From positions 124,001-188,000 of the forward strand of contig NZ_JARVWP010000010.1 in NCBI RefSeq assembly GCF_029846235.1: 64,000 nucleotides of DNA, written 5' to 3'. The DNA comes from Bradyrhizobium sp. CER78. GTDB lineage: Bacteria; Pseudomonadota; Alphaproteobacteria; Rhizobiales; Xanthobacteraceae. Below are positions 44,894-52,701 of this stretch, one piece after another (position 1 is the first letter of the stretch; every line of letters begins with the position of its first letter). A model generated the notes under the pieces. It saw only the letters and a program-made list of their open reading frames with translations. It searched no databases and was not told where the DNA came from. A program made the translations under genes and the position numbers.

Positions 44894-45955
44894 ATGACGT
44901 TACCCTTGCGATTTGGCGTATGGGCACTCACCCATGGCAGCTGGGCCTCCCGACATCATCCCACCGATCCGCCCGATGCGTCATGGAAACGCGTTCGTGC
45001 CCAGATTTTGCAGGCCGAAGCGCTCGGGTATGAATCCACGCTGCTTGCGCAGCACATCATCCATCCGAGCGGTGACGACCAGGATCTGCTCGAAACCTGG
45101 ACCGGCGCGGCCGCGCTTGCCGCCCTGACCGGCCGGATCGAGCTGATTGCCGCGATCAAGCCCTTGCTGGTGCACCCGGTCGTGCTCGCGAAGATGGCGC
45201 TCCAGATCGAGAATATCAGCGAGGGGCGGTTCGGCATCAATCTGGTCAATGCGTGGTATCGACCGGAGCTGGAGCGCTCGGGAATTGGCTTTCCCGATCA
45301 TGACGATCGCTACGCCTATGGGCGGGAGTGGGTCGAGATTTTCGAGCGGCTGACATCTGGCCACCGGGTGGACTTTCACGGCCAGCACTTCAATGTCGAC
45401 GCCTACCAACTCCGTCCGCGCGACCAGTTTCGGCCACGGCCGGCGATCTATCTTGGCGGCGAGTCGGAGGCGGCGCGGATGCTCGCAGCCCACGCGGCGG
45501 ACGTCTATTTCATGAATGGACAGCCGCTCGAGGACATCCGAGTCCTTGTCCAGGATGTCGCCCGCAGGCCACGTGTCGGACCGCCCATCCGCTTCGGGAT
45601 GTCCGCCTTCGTCATCGCACGCGACACGGATGCCGAAGCGGAGGCCGAGCTGACGAAGTTGTTTTCCATCGCGGAGCAGGACAAGCCGACGCGCGCCCGG
45701 CTCGTGGCGAATGCGGATCCCGAAGCGCAGATGTTCAAGACCGCGGCCAAGGAGGCGAGAGTCGGGACCAATGGCGGCACGTCGGCACGGCTGGTCGGAA
45801 GCTACGACACCGTTGCCAGGCGCATCGTTGAATTCAACGCAATTGGTGTCGAACTCTTCATGCTGCAATTCCAGCCGGTCGACGAGAACATGACGCGCTT
45901 CGCCGAGCACGTGATCCCGCGCGTACGACGCTTGCAGGCCAAGGCCGCAGCCTAG
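44894..45955 (+). CDS. SsuD-like LLM flavin-dependent monooxygenase
   Basis: A 353-residue bacterial-luciferase-like monooxygenase of the alkanesulfonate monooxygenase type. Features are RFGVWALTHGSWASRHHPTD, the block LQIENISEGRFGINLVNAWYRPELERSGI, and DRYAYGREWVEIFERL. SsuD uses FMNH2 and O2 to cleave sulfonate C-S bonds to aldehyde and sulfite. ATG 44894 has CGAGG eight bases upstream. It closes module B (importer, DszC-like, OsmC, SsuD-like). About 220 bp without a gene follow before groES. Confidence 0.83.
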   Translation: MTLPLRFGVWALTHGSWASRHHPTDPPDASWKRVRAQILQAEALGYESTLLAQHIIHPSGDDQDLLETWTGAAALAALTGRIELIAAIKPLLVHPVVLAKMALQIENISEGRFGINLVNAWYRPELERSGIGFPDHDDRYAYGREWVEIFERLTSGHRVDFHGQHFNVDAYQLRPRDQFRPRPAIYLGGESEAARMLAAHAADVYFMNGQPLEDIRVLVQDVARRPRVGPPIRFGMSAFVIARDTDAEAEAELTKLFSIAEQDKPTRARLVANADPEAQMFKTAAKEARVGTNGGTSARLVGSYDTVARRIVEFNAIGVELFMLQFQPVDENMTRFAEHVIPRVRRLQAKAAA

Positions 45956-46101
45956 ACGATGCGACACGCGGCTGATCTCGTTCGCGTGCGTCCTTGCATC
46001 TTACCGATCCAAACGTTTTTCCGCCCCGCACTGCGTTGGCAGCAATCATCTATTTTGTCGACGCAATTTGACATGGACACGACACGATCGCGACCATAAC
46101 G

Positions 46102-46118
46102 TTTTGAAGGCGTCAAAA
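46102..46118. promoter_or_regulatory. Dyad upstream of groES
   Basis: TTTTGA-AGGCG-TCAAAA is a 6-bp inverted repeat about 58 bp before the groES start. An exact TTGACA hexamer lies further upstream at 46068-46073. The classical CIRCE repeat bound by HrcA (TTAGCACTC with its inverse) is absent from the 221-bp gap. The dyad may be an operator or part of a heat-shock sigma promoter; neither is proven. Confidence 0.35.
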
Positions 46119-46176
46119 GCGATATTGCACCGTTGATGCGCGAACCTGAACGCAAATATTATCAAAGGTAGGCCCG

Positions 46177-46464
46177 ATGAGCTTCCGTCCGTTGCATGAT
46201 CGTGTAGTGATCCGCCGCATCGAGGAGACCAACAAGACCAAGGGTGGAATCATCATTCCCGACACCGCGAAGGAGAAACCTCAGGAAGGAGAAGTCGTCG
46301 CCGTCGGCGGCGGGGCGCGGGATGAAACCGGCAAGCTGCATCCACTCGACGTGAAGAAAGGCGATCGGGTCCTGTTCGGAAAATGGTCCGGAACAGAGGT
46401 CAAGATCAATGGCGAAGATCTGCTGATCGCCAAGGAATCCGACATTCTCGGCGTGATCGCCTAG
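46177..46464 (+). CDS. groES: Co-chaperonin GroES
   Basis: A 95-residue cytosolic protein with all GroES landmarks: FRPLHDRVVIRRIEE, the mobile loop KTKGGIIIPDTAKEKPQEGEV, the roof loop and DLLIAKESDILGVI at the end. Seven copies cap each GroEL ring and help substrate folding. It lies 85 bp before groEL in the same direction. The length is usual for the family. Bradyrhizobia often have several groESL operons, so this is probably an accessory copy. Confidence 0.97.
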   Translation: MSFRPLHDRVVIRRIEETNKTKGGIIIPDTAKEKPQEGEVVAVGGGARDETGKLHPLDVKKGDRVLFGKWSGTEVKINGEDLLIAKESDILGVIA

Positions 46465-46549
46465 ACCTCGTCATCAACAACACCTCAACGATGTCCAACC
46501 GCGCAGTCTTGTGCGCGGCAGGGACAGTCTTGCTCGAAGGACAGTGCAT

Positions 46550-48175
46550 ATGGCTGCAAAGGATGTGAAATTCTCGACCGATGCCCGCGATCGCCTCTTG
46601 CGCGGCGTGGACACGCTTGCGAACGCCGTCAAGGTGACTTTGGGCCCCAAAGGGCGCAATGTCGTCATCGAAAAGGCATTCGGGGCTCCGCGGATCACCA
46701 AGGACGGCGTGACGGTCGCCAAGGAGATCGAACTCGCGGATAAATACGAGAACATCGGTGCGCAGCTTCTGCGCGAGGTGGCTTCCAAGACCAACGATCT
46801 CGCCGGCGATGGCACCACGACCGCGACCGTACTGGCGCAAGCCATCGTCCGGGAGGGCGCGAAGGCCGTCGCTGCAAGCCTCAATCCTCTCGACCTCAAG
46901 CGCGGTATTGACCTGGCGGTCGCCGAGGCGATCAAGGATATCGAAAAGCGGGCGCGAAAGGTGCAGTCCTCCGAAGAAGTCGCCCAGGTCGGCACGATCT
47001 CGGCGAACGGCGATGTCGCGGTCGGAAAGATCATCGCTAACGCCGTCAAGAAGGTCGGCAACGATGGCGTCATCACCGTCGAGGAAGCAAAGAGCCTCGA
47101 CACCGAGCTCGATGTCGTGGAAGGCCTCCAGTTCGACCGTGGCTATCTGTCACCCTATTTCGTCACGAACGCGGAGAAATTGCTGGTCGAGTTCGAAGAT
47201 CCCTATCTCCTGATCCATGAAGCCAAGCTGAATTCGCTGCATCCCTTGCTGCCGGTACTTGAGGCGGTCGCGCAGTCCGGCAAGCCGCTGCTGATTGTCG
47301 CCGAGGATGTCGAAGGCGAGGCGCTTGCGACCCTGGTCGTCAACAGGCTTCGCGGCGGCCTCAAGGTGGCCGCCGTGAAGGCGCCAGGGTTCGGCGATCG
47401 GCGAAAAGCGCAGCTCGAGGATATTGCGGTCCTGACGGGGGGGCAGACGATCTCGGATGAACTTGGAATCAAGCTCGAAAACGTGACGCTGTCGCAGCTT
47501 GGCCGTGCCAAGCGGGTCCGGATCGACAAGGAGAGCACGACGATCGTCGGCGGGGCCGGCAAGCGCAAGGATATCGACAGCCGGATTGCCCAGATCAGGG
47601 CGCAGATCGAAGAGACCACTTCGGAGTATGACCGCGAGAAGCTGCAGGAACGCCTTGCCAAGCTCTCGGGCGGGGTTGCCGTGATCCGCGTCGGTGGCGC
47701 GACCGAGGTCGAGGTCAAGGAAAAGAAGGATCGTGTCGACGACGCGCTCAATGCCACGCGAGCGGCAATCGCGGAAGGCATCGTGCCCGGCGGCGGTGTT
47801 GCGTTGTTGCGGGCGAAGGCCGCCATCGGTCGGCTGAGCCATGCCAATTCCGATGTGCAGGCCGGAATCAATATCGTGCTCAAGGCGCTGGAAAGTCCGA
47901 TCCGGCAGATCGCTGAGAATGCGGGCGTTGAGGGATCCATCGTAGTCGGGAAGATCCTGGAGCAGCGATCGCCGACCTACGGCTTCAATGCGCAGACTGA
48001 GGAGTATGTCGACCTGATCGAGGCTGGGATCGTCGACCCGGCGAAGGTGGTGCGAACTGCATTGCAGGATGCGGCCTCGGTCGCGTCATTGATCGTGACC
48101 ACGGAAGCGCTGGTCGCCGAACTGCCAAAGGACAAGCCAGCAATCGCAGCTCCCGGGGCGGGGGGAGAGTTCTGA
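46550..48175 (+). CDS. groEL: Chaperonin GroEL
   Basis: A 541-residue chaperonin. ATP-hydrolysis residues match E. coli numbering: Asp87 in GDGTTTATVL and Asp398 in VDDALNATRAA. GRNVVIEKAFGAPRITKDGVT and GGGVALLRAKAA are also present. The C terminus is PAIAAPGAGGEF and lacks the usual Gly-Gly-Met repeat tail. ATG 46550 follows GAAGGA. Accessory groEL copies without the GGM tail can have specialised clients. The surrounding flavin monooxygenases and importers could be such clients, but this is a guess. Confidence 0.97.
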   Translation: MAAKDVKFSTDARDRLLRGVDTLANAVKVTLGPKGRNVVIEKAFGAPRITKDGVTVAKEIELADKYENIGAQLLREVASKTNDLAGDGTTTATVLAQAIVREGAKAVAASLNPLDLKRGIDLAVAEAIKDIEKRARKVQSSEEVAQVGTISANGDVAVGKIIANAVKKVGNDGVITVEEAKSLDTELDVVEGLQFDRGYLSPYFVTNAEKLLVEFEDPYLLIHEAKLNSLHPLLPVLEAVAQSGKPLLIVAEDVEGEALATLVVNRLRGGLKVAAVKAPGFGDRRKAQLEDIAVLTGGQTISDELGIKLENVTLSQLGRAKRVRIDKESTTIVGGAGKRKDIDSRIAQIRAQIEETTSEYDREKLQERLAKLSGGVAVIRVGGATEVEVKEKKDRVDDALNATRAAIAEGIVPGGGVALLRAKAAIGRLSHANSDVQAGINIVLKALESPIRQIAENAGVEGSIVVGKILEQRSPTYGFNAQTEEYVDLIEAGIVDPAKVVRTALQDAASVASLIVTTEALVAELPKDKPAIAAPGAGGEF

Positions 48176-48180
48176 GCAAC

Positions 48181-48202
48181 CGGCCGGCGGTCTCGCCGGT
48201 CG
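48181..48202 (+). terminator. Hairpin after groEL
   Basis: CGGCCGGCG (48181-48189) pairs with CGCCGGTCG (48194-48202), nine pairs with one G-T and a four-base loop. It begins five bases after the groEL stop. No T run follows, so it may be a transcript-end stabiliser or an imperfect terminator. Confidence 0.5.
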
Positions 48203-48216
48203 ATTGATCAGAACGG

Positions 48217-48274
48217 GACTGTCGCGCGGAGAAACGGCCAAACGGCGGCGTTGGTCGGGTCTCCCGCGACAGTC
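48217..48274. repeat. Long 58-nt stem-loop between groEL and a MetQ-like gene
   Basis: The arm at 48217-48232 (GACTGTCGCGCGGAGA) pairs with 48260-48274 (TCTCCCGCGACAGTC): 15 pairs with one bulged C. Inside the loop, GGCCAAACG and CGTTGGTC pair further, leaving a GCGG tip. Nearly the whole 58 bases can thus fold into one hairpin. No T tract follows. It could be a REP-like palindrome, a miniature mobile element or a folded RNA leader for the next gene. Confidence 0.6.
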
Positions 48275-48323
48275 GGCTCCGTCGCGATTGGATGGCCGCA
48301 GCAAGTATCGGGAAAAGAAGACA

Positions 48324-49157
48324 GTGTTCCAGGGAAGCCTGCATCATCTCTCCAAAGCGAGTCGGCCGAGACTACGCTTCGCGATTGGCCTGGCGCTCGT
48401 CGGGTTGCGTGCCAGCGTATCGCCGGTTTCGGCCGATGAAAGACCGCTCAGAATCGGGCTCGCGACCAGCATATCGAACCAGGCCGCCGAGATTGCGGCG
48501 AGCGAAGCCAAGGCACAGGGCCTGAACGTCGAACTGATCGAGTTCAACGACTGGAATACGCCAAATCGCGCGGTCGCCGAAAAGGAGATCGACGCGAATC
48601 TGTTCCAGCATGTCCCATTCCTTGAATTCAGCGTCAAAAATGCGGGCTACAAGCTCGTTCCCGTCGCGCCGGCTTTCAGCACTCCGTTCGGACTTTATTC
48701 CAAGAAGTACAAATCGATCCCGGATCTCCCGGACAATGCCCGGGTCGCGATCTCAAGTGATGCCGTGAACACCGGTCGAGCGCTGCTGCTTCTGCAGCGA
48801 GCCGGCCTCATCGAGCTCAAGCCGGGAGCCGATCATCGTGCAAAGATCGAGGACATCGTCACATACCGCAAGCCATTGAAGCTGGTCCAACTCGAAGGGC
48901 CGCAGATTGCGCGTTCCCTTGATGACGTTGACGCCGCGGCAACCTATCCGACGTTTGCGAGGCTTGCGGGGCTCGATCCGTCCTCGGGTCTGATCTTTGA
49001 GAATGCCCCGATTTATGCCTTTCAGTTCGTGACGCGGCCGGAATTGAAGGACGACGCGCGCCTGAGCCGCTTCATCTCCGTCTATCGTGACTCCGAGGCT
49101 GTGCATGCCAAGTTGCGCGAGCTTTACAGATCGCTCGTGACCTTCCCGGGGTCGTAG
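48324..49157 (+). CDS. MetQ/NlpA-family binding protein (orphan)
   Basis: A binding protein of about 277 residues. It resembles the product of 28692-29474: LNVELIEFNDWNTPNRAVAEKEIDANLFQHVPFLE, then YSKKYKSIPDLPDNARVAISSDAVNTGRALLLLQ and SLDDVDAAATYPTFA. A signal peptide runs to about VSA-DE. The most likely start is GTG 48324 (with AAGAAG upstream), since earlier codons overlap the stem-loop region. No lipobox Cys and no metN/metI neighbours are visible. The next gene, a peptide-type binding protein, starts 9 bp later. Ligand probably methionine or a related compound. Confidence 0.82.
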   Translation: MFQGSLHHLSKASRPRLRFAIGLALVGLRASVSPVSADERPLRIGLATSISNQAAEIAASEAKAQGLNVELIEFNDWNTPNRAVAEKEIDANLFQHVPFLEFSVKNAGYKLVPVAPAFSTPFGLYSKKYKSIPDLPDNARVAISSDAVNTGRALLLLQRAGLIELKPGADHRAKIEDIVTYRKPLKLVQLEGPQIARSLDDVDAAATYPTFARLAGLDPSSGLIFENAPIYAFQFVTRPELKDDARLSRFISVYRDSEAVHAKLRELYRSLVTFPGS

Positions 49158-49166
49158 GGAGGCACA

Positions 49167-50762
49167 ATGGTCTCGATCTCCCGACGAACCTTCGTCAAGG
49201 CAACTCTGGCTGGACTCGCGGCGCCGGCCGCTGGCGCGCGGGCGCAGGAGGACAGCCCCCGTTCCGGCGGGAGACTGACCTTCGTGATCCAGCCCGAACC
49301 GACCACGCTGGTGTGCTTCAACACGACGGAGGGGCCGGCTATCCAGGCCAGCACCAAGGTGGTTGAGGGGCTGCTGACCTACGACTTCGAGCTCAATCCC
49401 AGACCGCAGCTCGCAACGGCCTGGAGCGTCAGCGAAGACGGGTTGCAATATCGTTTCGAGTTGCGGCGGAACGTGAAATGGCATGACGGCCAGCTGTTTA
49501 CGGCAGCGGACGTCGTCTATTCCATCGGTCTTCTCAAATCCGCGCATCCACGTGGTCGTACGACGTTTGCCAGCCTGCTCGAAGCCCGTGCGGTCGACGA
49601 GCATACGGTCGTGCTTAAACTGTCGAAGCCGGCGCCGTATCTGCTCTACGCGCTGGCGGCGGGCGAGTCTCCGATCGTCCCGCGTCACATTTACGACGGC
49701 AAGGGCGATCCGCTGCAGAATCCCAACAATCGTGCGCCAATTGGGACCGGGCCCTTCGTCTTCAAGGAATGGGTGCTCGGCAATTATGTCGGCTATGTCC
49801 GCAATCCGAACTACTGGGACAGCCCGAAGCCATATCTTGACGCCTTGCTGGTTCGCGTAATCCCTGACGGGGCTGCGCGCGCCGTCGCATTTGAAACCGG
49901 TGAGCTCGACCTCGGCGGATCGACGCCCGTTTCGCCGCTGGATCTCGAGCGCTTCCGCTCCCTTCCGCACCTGGGCCAGGAGACGCGTGGCTACGAATAT
50001 TCTCCGACGCTGTACGGCCTGGAGTTCAATCTGGATCATCCGATCCTGAAGAGCCCGCAAGTTCGGAAGGCGATCGCGCATGCGGTCGACCCCGCCGTGG
50101 TGCTGAACGTGGCATGGTACGGACTGGGAGAACGGACGGTCAGCATTGTCAGTCCAACCTTGAAGCGGTTCTACAACGACAAGGTCCCGACATACCCTTA
50201 TGATCCGAAGGCAGCGGCCAGGCTCCTGGACGAAGCCGGCTTCCCCTTGAGAGGCCGTTGGCGGTTTGCGCTGACGCACGACTTCCAGCCCTTTGGCGAG
50301 AACTTCAAGCGCAGCGGCGAAGCCCTGAAGAGCGCGTTGGCCGCCGTTGGCATCGACGTAACCGTTCGCGGGCAGGATTTTCCAAGCTATCTGAAGCGCG
50401 TCTATACCGACCGCGACTACGACTTCACCTTTCACCCCTTCACCAACATGTTCGATCCGACGGTCGGCTTGCAGAGGTTCTTCACCAGCGACAACTATCG
50501 CAAGGGCGTGGCCTTCACCAATGCGAGCCATTACTCCAATGCGGAGGTCGATCAGCTCTTTGCCCAGATTGCCGTCGAATCCGACACGACCAGGCGCAGG
50601 GCGCTGATTGATCGCTTTCAGGAGGTTGTCGCCGATGAGCTTCCGGTGCTTCCCTTGATGCTGAGCAAGCCCGTGACGGTCTACAACCGGCGCGTGGTCG
50701 GGCACACCATCGATAGTGCCGGTGTGCAGGGCAATTTTGCGGAAGTCTGGCTGCGCGGTTAG
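49167..50762 (+). CDS. Peptide-type (SBP_bac_5) ABC substrate-binding protein
   Basis: A 531-residue protein with a Tat signal (SRRTFVKATLAGLAA, cut near ARA-QE). It shares SPIVPRHIY, RAPIGTGPFVFKEW, RNPNYWDSPKPYLD and FDPTVGLQRFF with the binding proteins at 23751, 58714 and 60584. It starts 9 bp after the MetQ-like gene. Its stop overlaps tail-to-tail with the stop of the convergent DppF-type ATPase (TTAG). The importer on the opposite strand is the nearest candidate partner. Confidence 0.9.
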   Translation: MVSISRRTFVKATLAGLAAPAAGARAQEDSPRSGGRLTFVIQPEPTTLVCFNTTEGPAIQASTKVVEGLLTYDFELNPRPQLATAWSVSEDGLQYRFELRRNVKWHDGQLFTAADVVYSIGLLKSAHPRGRTTFASLLEARAVDEHTVVLKLSKPAPYLLYALAAGESPIVPRHIYDGKGDPLQNPNNRAPIGTGPFVFKEWVLGNYVGYVRNPNYWDSPKPYLDALLVRVIPDGAARAVAFETGELDLGGSTPVSPLDLERFRSLPHLGQETRGYEYSPTLYGLEFNLDHPILKSPQVRKAIAHAVDPAVVLNVAWYGLGERTVSIVSPTLKRFYNDKVPTYPYDPKAAARLLDEAGFPLRGRWRFALTHDFQPFGENFKRSGEALKSALAAVGIDVTVRGQDFPSYLKRVYTDRDYDFTFHPFTNMFDPTVGLQRFFTSDNYRKGVAFTNASHYSNAEVDQLFAQIAVESDTTRRRALIDRFQEVVADELPVLPLMLSKPVTVYNRRVVGHTIDSAGVQGNFAEVWLRG

Positions 50763-51718
50763 GTCGGGTCCGATACTGCAATTATCTCGGCGTGATGGCA
50801 TGCCACCCGCTGGCCGGAGCGGGCGCTGCGCAGCTCAGGAGACTGCTGTTTGCAGAGCTCCGTTGCGAGCGGACAGCGTGGTTGGAAGCGACAGCCCTTG
50901 GTCGCGTTGCGCGGGTCCGGCAGGTCGCCTGGCAGGGGTGCTGCGTAGCGCCGCCGGGCGGGGTCCGGGACAGCGTCGATCAGCGCGCGGGTGTAGGGAT
51001 GCAGCGGCCTCTTCCAGATTTGCTCATGGCTGCCGGCTTCGACGATGCGCCCGAGATACATCACCAGCACCCGATCCGACAGATAACGCACGACCGAGAG
51101 ATCGTGGGATATGAAGAGCAGCGACAGCTTCAAGTCGCGCTTGATGTCGGCGAGCAGATTGAGGATTTGAGCTTGCACGGATAGATCCAGCGCGGACACC
51201 GGCTCGTCGCAGATGATCAGGTCCGGTCCCAGGACCAGCGCTCGTGCGATTCCGATGCGCTGACGCTGGCCGCCCGAAAATTCATGCGGATAGCGTGCAA
51301 CCGCGTCCTCCGGCAAGCCGACCTGGGACAGGATTGCGCTGACCCGCTGGCGTCGGTCGGCGCGTGAGCCTACGCGATGGACGTCGAGCGGTGCCAATAG
51401 AATATCGCCGATGGTCTGGCGCGGATTGAGCGAGGCGAACGGATCCTGGAACACCATCTGCAGCCTGCGCCGGTAGGCCCGCAGTCGCTGCTGTGGCAGC
51501 GTGGTGAGATCCACGCCGTCGAACGCGATACGGCCGGCCGACGGTTCAACGAGCCGCAGGATCGTCTTGCCGAGGGTCGACTTTCCGCAGCCGGACTCTC
51601 CAACGAGACCGACAGTCTCGCCCGGCGCGATGTCGAGCGATACGCCATCCACCGCGTGGACCGGGGCGGTACCGACCCGATAGGTGGTCTTGAGATCAGT
51701 AACTGACAGCAGCGTCAT
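50759..51718 (-). CDS. DppF-type ABC ATPase
   Basis: A 319-residue ATPase of the peptide/nickel class. Walker A is GESGCGKST, QDPFASLNPRQTI follows, the signature is FSGGQRQRIGIARAL and Walker B is LIICDEPVSALD. The C-terminal Cys-rich region (CRFQPRCPLATELC) may hold an Fe-S cluster or metal, as in oligopeptide ATPases. ATG 51718 is taken; upstream sequence belongs to the DppD-type gene, which it overlaps by 23 bp. It is the last gene of the minus-strand B-C-D-F operon. Confidence 0.93.
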   Translation of the reverse strand: MTLLSVTDLKTTYRVGTAPVHAVDGVSLDIAPGETVGLVGESGCGKSTLGKTILRLVEPSAGRIAFDGVDLTTLPQQRLRAYRRRLQMVFQDPFASLNPRQTIGDILLAPLDVHRVGSRADRRQRVSAILSQVGLPEDAVARYPHEFSGGQRQRIGIARALVLGPDLIICDEPVSALDLSVQAQILNLLADIKRDLKLSLLFISHDLSVVRYLSDRVLVMYLGRIVEAGSHEQIWKRPLHPYTRALIDAVPDPARRRYAAPLPGDLPDPRNATKGCRFQPRCPLATELCKQQSPELRSARSGQRVACHHAEIIAVSDPT

Positions 51719-52700
51719 GAGGCAGACCGCGAGATGGTTCGGTGAGATCGACGTGGCAGGCAACGCGCCGTCCAATTGCCGCGTCGCGTTCGTGCGGGAC
51801 ATTGGTCCGGCACAGCGCCAATCGGTTCGGACACCGCGGTGCAAAGGGACAACCTGCCTGGGTGGTGGCAGAAGCGATGTTGCCGGGGATTTCCGACAGC
51901 CTGGCGCTTCGGTAGTGCAAGTTCTCGTGCAATCGGGGGGAGGCCGCGAGAAGGCCGTGCGTGTAGGGATGCAAGGGGCGCTCGAACAGGATGCCTGGCG
52001 GCGCCTCCTCGACCTTTCGTCCGGCATACATCACCACGACACGGTCGGCCCATTGGCCGACAAGGCCGAGATCATGGGTGATCAACAGCAGTGATAGCGA
52101 CAGCTCGCGGCGCAGGCGGTCGAGCAGTTCGAGCACCTGGGCCTGGATGGTCACATCGAGCGCTGTGGTCGGCTCGTCCGCGATCAGGATCTTCGGACGG
52201 CACGCCGCCGCGATCGCGATCATGACGCGCTGGCGCATGCCACCCGACAGTCGGTGCGGATGGTCGTCCAGGCACCGCTCAGGGTTGGGAATGCGCACCA
52301 GATCGAGCAGTTCAGCGGCTTCACGGCGCGCCTGCGCCTTTGAGAGGCCGCGATGCACTTGCAGAACCTCGGTGACCTGCCGGCCGATGGTCAGCACCGG
52401 GTTGAGCGACGTCATCGGTTCCTGGAAGATCATTGCGATATCGCGGCCCCGCCGGCGACGCATCTCGATCTCCGGGAGCGCGAGCAACTCGTCGTCCCGG
52501 AGGCGGACCCGACCGGAGACAATACGCGCGGTGCCGGGGAGCAGGCGCATCAGCGCCAATGCCGTCAGCGATTTCCCTGAGCCGGATTCGCCGACGATGG
52601 CAAGCGTTTCCGCTGGAGCGAGGCTGAAGCTGAGGTTCCGCACTGGCGTTGCGCTTGGAAAGGCGATGGTGAGGTCGCGGACGTCGAGCAGGGATGCCAT
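51696..52700 (-). CDS. DppD-type ABC ATPase
   Basis: A 334-residue ATPase with Walker A GESGSGKSL, QEPMTSLNPVLTI, signature LSGGMRQRVMIAIAA and ADEPTTALD. The C-terminal CPFAPRCPNRLALC again matches the Cys cluster of oligopeptide ATPases. ATG 52700 begins the conserved ASLLDVRDLTIAF. It follows the DppC-type gene by one base and overlaps the DppF-type gene. It is the separate counterpart of the first half of the fused ATPase at 41135. Confidence 0.93.
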   Translation of the reverse strand: MASLLDVRDLTIAFPSATPVRNLSFSLAPAETLAIVGESGSGKSLTALALMRLLPGTARIVSGRVRLRDDELLALPEIEMRRRRGRDIAMIFQEPMTSLNPVLTIGRQVTEVLQVHRGLSKAQARREAAELLDLVRIPNPERCLDDHPHRLSGGMRQRVMIAIAAACRPKILIADEPTTALDVTIQAQVLELLDRLRRELSLSLLLITHDLGLVGQWADRVVVMYAGRKVEEAPPGILFERPLHPYTHGLLAASPRLHENLHYRSARLSEIPGNIASATTQAGCPFAPRCPNRLALCRTNVPHERDAAIGRRVACHVDLTEPSRGLPHDAAVSY

Positions 52701-52701
52701 C

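Noticed and set aside
45956..46176. CIRCE element before groES
   Set aside because: Neither TTAGCACTC nor its inverse repeat occurs in the gap.
45956..46176. Sigma-54 (NifA-type) promoter before groES
   Set aside because: No GG-N10-GC pair with the TGGCAC/TTGC context was found, so NifA control is not supported.
48753..50801. 682-codon open frame on the minus strand
   Set aside because: Antisense to the MetQ-like and peptide-type binding-protein genes, which have clear motifs and signal peptides.
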